Shown here piece after piece: positions 22,888-29,572 of a stretch of 29,572 nucleotides of DNA. The notes under the pieces are model-generated. The model was not told where the DNA came from. It ran no database searches and saw only the letters and a list, made by a program, of their open reading frames with translations. The position numbers were made by a program, and so were the translations under genes. The stretch comes from a virus. Numbering within the stretch: position 1 is the stretch's first letter; every line of letters begins with the position of its first letter. The stretch covers positions 1 to 29,572 of the IMG/VR virus record IMGVR_UViG_3300009164_000252; one strand, 5' to 3'.

Positions 22888-25445
22888 TGGCCGACATTCG
22901 CGCTCTTATTGCTGGTGACGAGGAACAAGCCGCGCCTGCGGTGACGCGCGCCAATGTGCCCGTTGTGCAAAAAACAGCGCGGACTACTCAAGCGTCAAGC
23001 GATGTTGATAGAACAGCAATTTTTCAAAGTGAATACGCAAAAGCTAAAGCACGTTTGGCCGAGGGCGATTCAAGAGCAGCGGGCGACATTTCTGCACTAA
23101 TGCGAGAAATGAAAGCAATAGGCATCACGCCTGTTGAGCCAGCTATGGTTGCGCCCGCAACACCTGTTGCGCCACAAATAGCCCCTGATGCAAGGGCATT
23201 GATTGCTGGTGATGGAATAGCTACTGCTGCAAAGCCGCCGCCTCAATCATCGGTTTCAAAACATTTCATGGATGCGTTTAACACCATCCAAAATGCCAAA
23301 AAAGACATTGGTTCGCGCATTGCAGGCGGTATTGATGTTGCATATAGCGCATTGCCTATGGCTGCTGGTGCAGCTACCCAAGCCATTGCAACGCCGTTTG
23401 TTGGGCCTGCGCGGGCAGAACAAATCGGCACTCAGCTATCTCAATTTGCTGGGCAGCCCGTAGGTAAAGCGCTTGGAATTACAGGCGAAAAAGCCTATCA
23501 ACAACCAATTGGCCCTATCCCTGGGCAAATAGTTGAAGCCATAAAAGATTTTGCGGTCAATCAAGGTTTGACAGCAGACCAAATTTCAGCAAAAACGGGC
23601 ATCCCGCCGGAGTCGGTTAGAAACATTGCAATAATGGCATCGTTTGCCATTCCCGAAGTTGCGGGCATGGCTATTAAACCTGTGGTCGCTGCCGCCCGAG
23701 AAGCAATGCCAGCAGTGGTTGATGCACAAGGTAAGTTAATTTCACCCGCAGGACAGCCTCGGATTGCGCCTCGCGCCCCGCAACAATTACAAGAACAATT
23801 TGTTGCTCGGCAAGCCGCAGAGCCGTTAAAGCCTCCAGTTTGGTCGCCACCTGGCGCATCTGTTTACCCTGGGACAAAAGTTAATAACATTTTGTCGTTT
23901 GCTGAAAAACCACCTGTTGGTGTTGATTTACCGCCAGGACTTGTTTCAATTGAGCCGCCGCCCCGTGTTGAAATAAATGCGGGATTCCCTCCCGAACGCC
24001 GATTGCCAGGCGCATTTGGTGAAGAACCTGTTGCGGCAGCAGAAGCCCAACCTGTTGCGGCAGAAATGCCCGCATCTGTTGGCGCTGCTGGTGTGCCGCC
24101 TGCTATGGCTTTGCGCGGTAGCGTAGATGCTGTGCTTGCAAACGCATCGCCAGAACTCCAGCAATTTGTTGGGTCTAAGAAAATTGAATCACTGCATTTG
24201 CCTAGCTTGGAAACACGGGCGCTTGAAGAAAAGCACGGCGTTAATTTATCCGTTGGGCAACGGACAGGCGACACTCAACAATATTCAACCGAATGGAATC
24301 GTCGTGGCGAAACGCCTATATTGGGCAATCATTTCAATGAACAACCGGCTCAAATTTCAAATGCATTTGAAACGGCCAAGCAAAAACACGCACCGGACAT
24401 TTCGGTAACTGCTGACGCATCTGAACTAGGACAGCATGAAATTAACGCCTTGGCCGCAAAAGACCAAGTTCGTCGTGATGCAATTAGCAGCGCTTACAAA
24501 GCATTGGAAAATGAAAACGGCGGTCAATTTCCTATTGACATTGGAAAGCTAGATGAAAACATCAATACCGAATTATCCAAAAAGCTAAAGTTAAATCATC
24601 TTCCCGAAAGCATTAAAGCCGACTTGAAAGATTTTTATAAAAATCCGACATTTGAAAGCTATGAGGCTTTGCGGACAAATTTGGCAAACGAAATGCGCTC
24701 AAGTGCAAATGGCAATGCCCGAGGCGCTGCTTACATTGTGCGCCAAGAACTTGAAAACTTGCCTATCTTTGGGGAAGAAGCTGGCACGCCACAAGCTGCG
24801 CGCCTTAAAGAATTGGCTGACAATGCCCGCAGGCTGAATGCGGAGCGCATGGGCGTGATTAAGGGCAACCCTGCATATAAAGCAGCGGTTAAAGAAGCGG
24901 CAGATGCTGCTGACGCATCGGCGCAAGGAGAAAGTCTAAACGCGGCAAAGTTTCACAATAAATATGTGTCAAGCGCAACGCCTGAGTCTATTCGGCGCAT
25001 GAAAGCAGAAATTCCTGAAAATGACATTGCTCACCAAGCAATGGTATTTGGCGAATTGAGCCGCGCCAAAAATGCTGCTATCAATGCTAGTGAGCGCAAT
25101 CTCACGCCTGAGCAATTTGCTAAGTTTTACAAACAAAACAAAGCTGCTTTAACAGAATCATTGTCGCCACAAGCAATGCAAGATGTTACCGAATTGGGTT
25201 TGTTGACAAGCAAAATTGGTATGCCTAAAACTGGAACATTTAACTATTCCAATACTTACAGCAGTATGTTGGGCGACATGGCAAAAGAAGGATTGCTTAC
25301 TGCTGGAGAAGCTAAACTTGCTGGCGCTACTGGCGGTATGTCAATCCCTGTTCTTGGTCTTGCAAGACAATTTATGGGCAAACTAAACAAAGAAGGTTTT
25401 GCGAGAGAAGCAACAAATCCGCATGGCGGCTTAACCAAGGACTAA
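22887..25445 (+). CDS. Large DNA ejection protein, gp16-like by position
   Basis: 852 residues (P22 gp16 has 609). Seen: RALIAGD twice (residues 4-10 and 103-109), an internal N-terminal duplication; an Ala/Gly-rich hydrophobic stretch (about 140-180) that may interact with membrane; a second one at about 245-275; a Pro-rich linker (about 285-400); then a long helical, charged region to the end. No lysozyme or transglycosylase motif was recognised. The start overlaps the previous stop (TAATG) with GGGAG upstream. In P22, gp16 acts in passage of DNA across the inner membrane; assignment here rests on position, size and composition. Confidence 0.68.
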   Translation: MADIRALIAGDEEQAAPAVTRANVPVVQKTARTTQASSDVDRTAIFQSEYAKAKARLAEGDSRAAGDISALMREMKAIGITPVEPAMVAPATPVAPQIAPDARALIAGDGIATAAKPPPQSSVSKHFMDAFNTIQNAKKDIGSRIAGGIDVAYSALPMAAGAATQAIATPFVGPARAEQIGTQLSQFAGQPVGKALGITGEKAYQQPIGPIPGQIVEAIKDFAVNQGLTADQISAKTGIPPESVRNIAIMASFAIPEVAGMAIKPVVAAAREAMPAVVDAQGKLISPAGQPRIAPRAPQQLQEQFVARQAAEPLKPPVWSPPGASVYPGTKVNNILSFAEKPPVGVDLPPGLVSIEPPPRVEINAGFPPERRLPGAFGEEPVAAAEAQPVAAEMPASVGAAGVPPAMALRGSVDAVLANASPELQQFVGSKKIESLHLPSLETRALEEKHGVNLSVGQRTGDTQQYSTEWNRRGETPILGNHFNEQPAQISNAFETAKQKHAPDISVTADASELGQHEINALAAKDQVRRDAISSAYKALENENGGQFPIDIGKLDENINTELSKKLKLNHLPESIKADLKDFYKNPTFESYEALRTNLANEMRSSANGNARGAAYIVRQELENLPIFGEEAGTPQAARLKELADNARRLNAERMGVIKGNPAYKAAVKEAADAADASAQGESLNAAKFHNKYVSSATPESIRRMKAEIPENDIAHQAMVFGELSRAKNAAINASERNLTPEQFAKFYKQNKAALTESLSPQAMQDVTELGLLTSKIGMPKTGTFNYSNTYSSMLGDMAKEGLLTAGEAKLAGATGGMSIPVLGLARQFMGKLNKEGFAREATNPHGGLTKD

Positions 25446-25446
25446 C

Positions 25447-25989
25447 ATGGCAGTAAATCTATCACCCATCGGTAACGGGTTTCAATTCTTTACCACTACA
25501 GGCTTGCCGCTTACAGGCGGGTACATCTACACCTATGTGGCCGGTAGCACTACGCCTGCGGCCACCTACACTACGTCGGCGGGTACGACAGCTAACACCA
25601 ATCCTATCCAGCTTGGAACGGATGGGCGGCCACCGCAAGAGATATGGCTCACGACTGGCACGAATTACAAGTTTGTCCTCACCACTAGCGCCAATGTCAC
25701 AATCCAAACCTACGATAACCTTTATGGAATCATCGGAACAAGCCCATCTGTCAGCGCCGTACCATCGGGCGGCATCATCATGTGGTCGGGGTCTATTGGG
25801 TCAATCCCATCGGGCTACTACCTCTGCGACGGCACAAATGGCACGCCAAACCTTAAAGACTCCTTTGTTGTTGGTGCGGGCAACACCTATTCAGTTGGCA
25901 ATACCGGCGGTTTCACCAGTTCGGTAACATCGAGCGTCGGCACAAATCTTCCAACCTACTACGCCCTGGCGTTTATTCAGAAATCATAA
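25447..25989 (+). CDS. Short tail fibre with collar-like C-terminus
   Basis: 180 residues. N-terminal part (about 1-95) has NGFQFFTTTGLPLTGGYIYTYVAGSTTPAATYT and PIQLGTDGRPPQEIWL, matching the virion-binding head domain style of P22-like tailspikes and podovirus fibres. It is followed by a collar-like segment (about 106-146): SGGIIMWSGSIGSIPSGYYLCDG...PNLKDSFVVGAG, as in short tail fibres. There is no beta-helix or enzyme domain, so it would be an adaptor or short fibre rather than a depolymerase. It occupies the P22 gene 9 position. AAGGA precedes the ATG. Confidence 0.82.
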   Translation: MAVNLSPIGNGFQFFTTTGLPLTGGYIYTYVAGSTTPAATYTTSAGTTANTNPIQLGTDGRPPQEIWLTTGTNYKFVLTTSANVTIQTYDNLYGIIGTSPSVSAVPSGGIIMWSGSIGSIPSGYYLCDGTNGTPNLKDSFVVGAGNTYSVGNTGGFTSSVTSSVGTNLPTYYALAFIQKS

Positions 25990-25992
25990 ATC

Positions 25993-26163
25993 ATGGACGA
26001 TACACTTGCAAAACTAAACAGCCACGAAGCCGTTTGCGCGGAGCGTTATGAGCAAATTCAATTGCGCCTTGACCGCTTGGAAAAAGTAATTATTTGGTTT
26101 GCGGGTGGAATGCTTGCGGGTATGGGAAGTATCACTTACTCTTTGTTGACTCATGTTAGATGA
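25993..26163 (+). CDS. 56-residue single-span membrane protein, XhlA-like holin candidate
   Basis: A short gene: about 30 polar, helical residues (LNSHEAVCAERYEQIQLRLDRLEK), one hydrophobic span (about 32-50, VIIWFAGGMLAGMGSITYS), then a short tail. A coiled coil followed by one span near the C-terminus resembles XhlA/hemolysin-type lysis accessory proteins. It lies first in the lysis cassette. The start is three bases after the fibre stop with no visible ribosome site (TAAATCATGG). Its stop overlaps the next start. Confidence 0.65.
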   Translation: MDDTLAKLNSHEAVCAERYEQIQLRLDRLEKVIIWFAGGMLAGMGSITYSLLTHVR

Positions 26164-26432
26164 AATGGTTTGTTGCCTTGTTTTTGTTGTCGCTGATGGC
26201 GGCAGCAACTGTGCGGCATGAATGCAGCGTTTCCGATTTTGTAAACATTGCTTCTACAACAGACCCAAAGGAACGACATGAAAGAATACTTGATTGGCTT
26301 AATGAATCAGGCCCGTACTGCACTAAAGAAAGTCTTGGACTCATTTACAGCAATTTGGCACAAACGCTAGGCACGGCTGACAGCGTAAAAATTCGCTCAA
26401 AGATAGAAAAATTGTACGAAAGGGCAAAATGA
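26160..26432 (+). CDS. Exported small protein of the lysis cassette
   Basis: 90 residues. N-terminal signal-like segment (MKWFVALFLLSLMAAATV), then a periplasmic helical domain with C22 and C54 that could form a disulfide. No clear lipobox, so I do not call it an o-spanin, although spanins often lie here. ATGA overlap with the previous gene and ATGATG overlap with the next. Function unknown; export is predicted from the sequence. Confidence 0.6.
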   Translation: MKWFVALFLLSLMAAATVRHECSVSDFVNIASTTDPKERHERILDWLNESGPYCTKESLGLIYSNLAQTLGTADSVKIRSKIEKLYERAK

Positions 26433-26671
26433 TGGAACCAAAAGACAGACTAATTTACATGGTAACCATGATGGTGACCGCTACTCTTTGTTCTGTTGTT
26501 GTTGTGCTTATTGGTGCGCTAGTCCACGGCTTGTTTGTCAAAGAAGTGGATAACACCAAAATTTTTGAAATCATTGGCCCTGCCTTTCAGACCATCGTTG
26601 GTGGCTTGATTGGATGGCTTTCTGGCCTCAAGGTAGGCTCACACATGGATGAGGTAGCAAATGGCACTTGA
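26429..26671 (+). CDS. Two-span membrane protein, holin candidate
   Basis: 80 residues. Two hydrophobic segments (about 9-36, YMVTMMVTATLCSVVVVLIG..., and about 44-68, with GPAFQTIVGGLIGWLSGLKVG) around a short charged turn, with an N-terminal KDR and an acidic C-terminus. Size, topology and position before the other lysis genes fit a class II holin or antiholin. ATG 26432 is an alternative start; a good site (GAAAGGGCAA) is shared by both. It overlaps the 3TM holin by 11 bases. No family recognised. Confidence 0.6.
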   Translation: MMEPKDRLIYMVTMMVTATLCSVVVVLIGALVHGLFVKEVDNTKIFEIIGPAFQTIVGGLIGWLSGLKVGSHMDEVANGT

Positions 26672-27068
26672 CCCCGTATCCGCATTGCTTGACATTGGTG
26701 GCAAGGTAATGGACAGGCTGTGGCCTGACCCCGCCCAAGCTGCTGCGGCAAAATTGGAGTTGTTCAAACTTCAGCAAAGCGGCGAACTGGCAATGATTGC
26801 CGGTCAGCTTGACATTAACAAAGTAGAGGCTGCTAACCCGTCGGTGTTTGTCAGCGGCTGGCGACCAGGCATTGGCTGGGTGTGCGGCGCGGGGTTTGCC
26901 ATCCAGTTTGTAGTTGGCCCACTAGCCGAATGGGGCAGCGCAATTTACGGCAACCCCGTCAAGTTTCCGCAGATGGATATGGGCACAATGATGCCTTTGC
27001 TTCTTGGAATGCTTGGCCTTGGTGGTATGCGTACTGCTGAAAAAATCAACGGCGTGGCAGCAAAGTGA
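26661..27068 (+). CDS. 3TM-type phage holin
   Basis: 135 residues resembling the 3TM phage holin family (GTA holin type). N-terminal amphipathic helix (DPVSALLDIGGKVMDRLWPDP), a Lys/Glu helix ending NKVEAANPSVFVSGWRPGIGWVC, the family signature where WRP precedes the first membrane span, then hydrophobic segments (about 71-90 and 108-126). It would make membrane lesions that release the endolysin encoded next. GTGA overlap with the endolysin. Confidence 0.8.
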   Translation: MALDPVSALLDIGGKVMDRLWPDPAQAAAAKLELFKLQQSGELAMIAGQLDINKVEAANPSVFVSGWRPGIGWVCGAGFAIQFVVGPLAEWGSAIYGNPVKFPQMDMGTMMPLLLGMLGLGGMRTAEKINGVAAK

Positions 27069-27586
27069 AAGAAAACTTTGACGCCTGCTTTGCCAAAGTC
27101 ATTCAGTCTGAAGGTGGATATGTTTGGGACAAAGATGACGCTGGCGGTGAGACTAACTTAGGCGTGACCGCAGGCGCATGGGGCGCATATCTTGGTCGCC
27201 CAATAAATTCAGGGGAAATGAAAGCCCTGACAAAAAACACAGTCCAGCCATTCTACCGACAAATGTATTGGGATAAGGTCAAAGGTGATAATTTGCCCGC
27301 AGGCGTTGATTACGCTGTGTTTGATTTTGCTGTGAATGCCGGTGTTGCCCGTGCCGCTAAGTTTCTCCAGCGGGCGGTAGGGGCCGTGGATGACGGAGTG
27401 ATTGGCTCAGGCACTTTGGGCTTGGTCGCCAAAGCTGACCCACAAAAAACGCTAGATAATTTTGCAGACCAGAAGCAACGTTTCTACAATAGCCTTGCCA
27501 CAAACAATCCATCTCAGCAAAAGTTTCTTAAGGGATGGTTAGCGCGTGTAGACCATGTGCATATTGATGCAATAGCTATGTGTTAG
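27065..27586 (+). CDS. Endolysin, glycoside hydrolase 108 muramidase
   Basis: 173 residues, about the usual size. Predicted N-acetylmuramidase that cuts peptidoglycan. Seen: IQSEGGYVWDKDDAGGETNLGVT at 13-35, the GH108 catalytic motif with E16 as general acid, then MYWDKVKGDNLPAGVDYAVFDFAVNAG near 72-99, and a C-terminal peptidoglycan-binding part (about 100-165) with GVIG..TL and RFYNSLA. No signal peptide, so it relies on the adjacent holin. Start is GTG 27065, overlapping the holin stop. Confidence 0.92.
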   Translation: MKENFDACFAKVIQSEGGYVWDKDDAGGETNLGVTAGAWGAYLGRPINSGEMKALTKNTVQPFYRQMYWDKVKGDNLPAGVDYAVFDFAVNAGVARAAKFLQRAVGAVDDGVIGSGTLGLVAKADPQKTLDNFADQKQRFYNSLATNNPSQQKFLKGWLARVDHVHIDAIAMC

Positions 27587-27612
27587 ATTCCGCGCAACTT
27601 TGCGGGGTATAT

Positions 27613-28581
27613 ATGCAATCTAAAGTTTCGCGTGATGAATTTGTTGAAGCATGGAACAGATTAGGTTCAGTTTCTAAAGTAGCGCAACATTTTCAAGTTG
27701 ACGAGCGAGGCGTCCACCGCCGCCGCCGCAGGATTGAAGCAGAGCACAACATCCCATTGCCTAGCGCACATGAAAATGCCAAACACTACGCGCATATGCA
27801 GCCGATACAAACGGCACTTAATCGGATTGACTTAGGCATACTTGACCAAACAATAATCGTTTTTAGTGATGCTCATTTTTGGCCTGGTGAATACACCACG
27901 GCATATAGAGGGTTATTGTGGGCTATCAAAGAACTCAAGCCGCACGCCATTATCAGCAATGGCGATGCTTTTGACGGGGCTACTATTAGCAGGCACGACC
28001 CACTTGGATGGTCTAAGACTCCAAGCGTAATTGAAGAACTGAAAGCTGTGCAAACGCATTTGGGTGAGATTGAAGAAACGGCAAAAGCTGCCCGTCACAA
28101 CTGCAAACTGCTTTTTACTTGGGGCAACCACGACACGCGCTTTGCCAACAAGTTAGCATCTCAAGCGCCTCAGTACCGTGAGGTGCATGGATTTAAGCTG
28201 CAAGACCACCTACCAGCTTGGGAATTTGCTTGGTCTGTGTGGCCTACCAAAGACTGCATCATTAAACATCGCTATAAGAATGGCGTTCATGCCGCCCACA
28301 ACAACACCGTTAATGCTGGAGTGTCCATTGTTACCGGCCATTTGCATAGTCTCAAAGTCACGCCTTTTGCTGATTACAACGGCAATCGTTATGGCGTAGA
28401 CACTGGAACGCTTGCTGAACCCTATGGGGCACAATTTGATTACGGAGAAGGCAACCCATTAAACCATAGGTCGGGGTTTGCTGTCTTGACATTCAAGGAT
28501 GGTAGGATTTTGTGGCCTGAGTTAGTTCACAAATGGGCTGATGGGCAGATTGAGTTTCGGGGCAAAATCATTAACGTATAG
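27613..28581 (+). CDS. HTH-fused metallophosphoesterase
   Basis: 322 residues from the ATG at 27613, preceded by GGGG; an earlier GTG at 27580 would add 11 and overlap the endolysin. N-terminal helix-turn-helix (about 6-40, FVEAWNRLGSVSKVAQHFQVDERGVHRRRRRI), then a calcineurin-like phosphoesterase: D86-A-H88, G-D118, G171-N-H-D174, and G-H243-L-H245, all metal-ligand motifs intact. Such phage proteins are nucleases or phosphatases of unknown substrate, distant from SbcD/Mre11. Its place after the lysis genes, at the end of the rightward block, suggests a DNA-processing role; the substrate is not known. Confidence 0.85.
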   Translation: MQSKVSRDEFVEAWNRLGSVSKVAQHFQVDERGVHRRRRRIEAEHNIPLPSAHENAKHYAHMQPIQTALNRIDLGILDQTIIVFSDAHFWPGEYTTAYRGLLWAIKELKPHAIISNGDAFDGATISRHDPLGWSKTPSVIEELKAVQTHLGEIEETAKAARHNCKLLFTWGNHDTRFANKLASQAPQYREVHGFKLQDHLPAWEFAWSVWPTKDCIIKHRYKNGVHAAHNNTVNAGVSIVTGHLHSLKVTPFADYNGNRYGVDTGTLAEPYGAQFDYGEGNPLNHRSGFAVLTFKDGRILWPELVHKWADGQIEFRGKIINV

Positions 28582-28589
28582 GGGTTTTT

Positions 28590-28862
28590 ATGTTTCATTT
28601 CACATTTTTGGTTAACAGCGCGACAGAATTTGACAGCAGCGAAGATTTTTATCTTTTGGCCGATTGTTTTGAAGATGGCGAAGAATACGAGTACGACGAG
28701 GACTACGATTGCTATTGCTGGTACGACGAAGAACACGAAGCCTGGTATTGGCTCAATGAAGATACCGGCGAATGGCTCCTAGTCGAAGACGACGAGGCAG
28801 ATTGGGAAGACGACGAAGAAGAATACGACGACGAAGAAGAATACGACGAAGAAGAAGCCTAA
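28590..28862 (+). CDS. Extremely acidic protein, possible DNA mimic
   Basis: 90 residues with about 41 Asp/Glu and no Lys or Arg by my count, plus 5 Trp, 9 Tyr and 6 Phe. The first 27 residues look folded (FHFTFLVNSATEF); then acidic/aromatic stretches (EEYEYDEDYD, WYDEEHEAWYWLNED), ending in an almost pure D/E tail. Good ribosome site (AGGGG). Last rightward gene; its stop overlaps the stop of a leftward gene by four bases. Charge patterns like this occur in DNA-mimic inhibitors of restriction, CRISPR or gyrase, but also in calcium or histone-like binding proteins. No family recognised; function inferred. Confidence 0.75.
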   Translation: MFHFTFLVNSATEFDSSEDFYLLADCFEDGEEYEYDEDYDCYCWYDEEHEAWYWLNEDTGEWLLVEDDEADWEDDEEEYDDEEEYDEEEA

Positions 28863-29053
28863 TTAGGGTATATCATCGCCAAAGCGTCATTTACGGACGC
28901 TTGTATCTGAGACACGACTTTCTCAAAAGGTAAGTCGTGTTTTCTATTTTGGCGTAGCACTTCATTGATTTCGTGCAGAGTTTGCCAAGCATAGCCCGAA
29001 TGGATGGCTTTGATGGCTTCTTCCTCATCATTGAACGTGGCTGTGATTTTCAT
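28859..29053 (-). CDS. Small helical protein, leftward operon gene
   Basis: 64 residues, starting MKITATFNDEEEAIKAIHSGYAWQTLHEINEVLRQNRKH. One strand then two or three helices, mixed charges, no Cys. AAGGAA precedes the ATG by about 7 bases. A longer reading from 29164 exists but its first 37 residues cover the neighbouring gene. It ends the leftward operon and meets the acidic gene stop to stop. Function unknown; probably an early regulator, but only by position. Confidence 0.68.
   Translation of the reverse strand: MKITATFNDEEEAIKAIHSGYAWQTLHEINEVLRQNRKHDLPFEKVVSQIQASVNDALAMIYPN
28912..28946 (+). terminator. Terminator-like stem-loop for the rightward block, inside an antisense gene
   Basis: Perfect 9-bp stem ACACGACTT (28912-28920)/AAGTCGTGT (28932-28940), 11-base loop, then TTTC and a T-rich stretch. 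A second hairpin (AAGCGTC at 28882-28888 with GACGCTT at 28896-28902) lies just upstream. Both are within the coding sequence of the leftward 64-residue gene. Confidence 0.65.
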
Positions 29054-29055
29054 GT

Positions 29056-29232
29056 TTATTCCTTTTTCATATTCAAAAGTGCAGCGTGCATGATTGATAC
29101 GCTGACAAGCGCTTCTAGAGTTTTGACAATGGCCTGGTCGTATTTGTGTTCTAGCGTAGCCCAATGCGCTTCTTTCAATGCTTTTTCAGCATCCATGCAG
29201 GGTTTTGCGTAATCAATAAGTTCTGTGTTCAT
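29056..29232 (-). CDS. 58-residue helical protein, leftward operon gene
   Basis: Starts MNTELIDYAKPCMDAEKALKEAHWATLEHKYDQAI and is almost entirely helical, with KTLEALVSVSIMHAALL near the end. A strong ribosome site (AAAGGA) lies 7 bases upstream. Its start overlaps the previous stop (ATGA); the next gene starts two bases after its stop. Short but well supported by ribosome site and junctions. Function unknown. Confidence 0.7.
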   Translation of the reverse strand: MNTELIDYAKPCMDAEKALKEAHWATLEHKYDQAIVKTLEALVSVSIMHAALLNMKKE

Positions 29233-29513
29233 TTTTTTAGTCCTTTAATAAATACAGCAAAGCTGTCTTGCGTTGTTTGCCCAAAACCCTTGATTTCACC
29301 GATGCGTGCAGCGGCTTCGTCCAGTGCGGCGTTCCATTCGCTGTGCGCTGGCTGTGCCCTTGCATCACACGCAATACATCCGTCAACACAGTACTTGCAT
29401 TTCCCGTCCTGCAACTTGTCCGCAGCCATTGCTCTCTTAGCTTGATAGCCACCGCCCCACATACCTTGCTTCTTTGCAAGCTCGTCAAACGCTTCGTCTT
29501 CAGGTGTTTTCAT
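29229..29513 (-). CDS. Cysteine-containing small protein, leftward operon gene
   Basis: 94 residues: MKTPEDEAFDELAKKQGMWGG, a central metal-binding-like cluster CKYCVDGCIACDARAQ (four Cys), and a helical C-terminus (EWNAALDEAAARIGEIKG). I chose the ATG at 29513 because it overlaps the stop of the upstream membrane gene (ATGA) and has GGGGA upstream; an ATG at 29528 is also in frame. The cysteine cluster suggests zinc or an iron-sulphur site. Function unknown. Confidence 0.72.
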   Translation of the reverse strand: MKTPEDEAFDELAKKQGMWGGGYQAKRAMAADKLQDGKCKYCVDGCIACDARAQPAHSEWNAALDEAAARIGEIKGFGQTTQDSFAVFIKGLKK

Positions 29514-29572
29514 GCGATAAGTCCCCATACAAAACCGCCCATCACGGCGATGAACAAGATGAACACAAAAAT
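29510..29572 (-). CDS. C-terminal end of a small membrane protein (partial)
   Basis: The leftward frame open at the right edge encodes FVFILFIAVMGGFVWGLIA then TGA, overlapping the next start. One hydrophobic span is visible; the N-terminus lies outside the window. The ATGA junction and the membrane character support a real gene of the same operon. Function unknown. Confidence 0.55.
   Translation of the reverse strand: MFVFILFIAVMGGFVWGLIA

Noticed and set aside
26160-26432. o-spanin (Rz1-like lipoprotein) call
   Set aside because: There is a signal-like segment but no proper lipobox cysteine and no proline-rich stretch.
1-29572. tRNA, integrase, repressor, transposase, CRISPR array
   Set aside because: Looked for their usual motifs in the sequence and translations and saw none; a tRNA or small RNA could still be missed by eye.

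Overview
The window is a nearly gap-free piece of a tailed-phage genome (Caudoviricetes). Its structural module follows the gene order of the podovirus P22: small terminase, large terminase, portal, scaffold, coat, tail accessory factor gp4-like, packaged-DNA stabilisation protein gp10-like, two small genes in the gp26/gp14 position, three large ejection-type proteins in the gp7/gp20/gp16 position, and a short tail fibre where P22 has its tailspike. I recognise portal, coat, gp4-like, gp10-like, terminase, NinB, GroES, GH108 endolysin, 3TM holin and metallophosphoesterase from their sequences. Scaffold and ejection proteins are called from composition and position. Several fibre and small structural proteins have the low-complexity Thr/Ser/Ala style common in aquatic environmental phages. 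The lysis proteins point to a Gram-negative host. A freshwater betaproteobacterium is only a guess. No integrase, repressor, tRNA gene, insertion sequence or CRISPR array was seen, so lifestyle cannot be decided.

Layout. Bases 1-1255 (+) are the end of an early or accessory block: a VUT-type queuosine-precursor transporter, a NinB-like recombination protein, a zinc-ribbon protein and a YbcO/Ref-like HNH nuclease, all overlapping. A small leftward gene (1203-1412) follows. A divergent spacer at about 1403-1470 holds a sigma70-like promoter and two short palindromes. From 1470 the rightward late block begins: small proteins, a stand-alone GroES-like co-chaperonin, a 45-residue basic protein, terminase, portal, scaffold and coat. 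A strong intrinsic terminator lies at 9046-9080. Between coat and the gp4-like gene, where P22 has nothing, lie about 6.8 kb of small structural, fibre and adhesin genes (9123-15841). The connector, ejection and tail-fibre genes (15838-25989) follow, then a lysis cassette (25993-27586), an HTH-metallophosphoesterase and an extremely acidic 90-residue protein.

The rightward block meets a leftward operon of at least four small genes (28859-29572) with overlapping stop codons at 28859-28862. The best terminator for the late transcript lies inside the antisense gene. Most genes overlap by 1 to about 30 bases (ATGA, GTGA, TAATG junctions), indicating strong translational coupling.

The most interesting items are: a roughly 65-residue beta-rich module found once in the gp4-like and twice in the gp10-like connector protein; the acidic protein with about 41 Asp/Glu and no Lys/Arg (a DNA-mimic candidate); the expanded fibre/adhesin island with internal and intergenic repeats; the lone GroES beside the packaging genes; and two stem-loops built into an antisense coding sequence.
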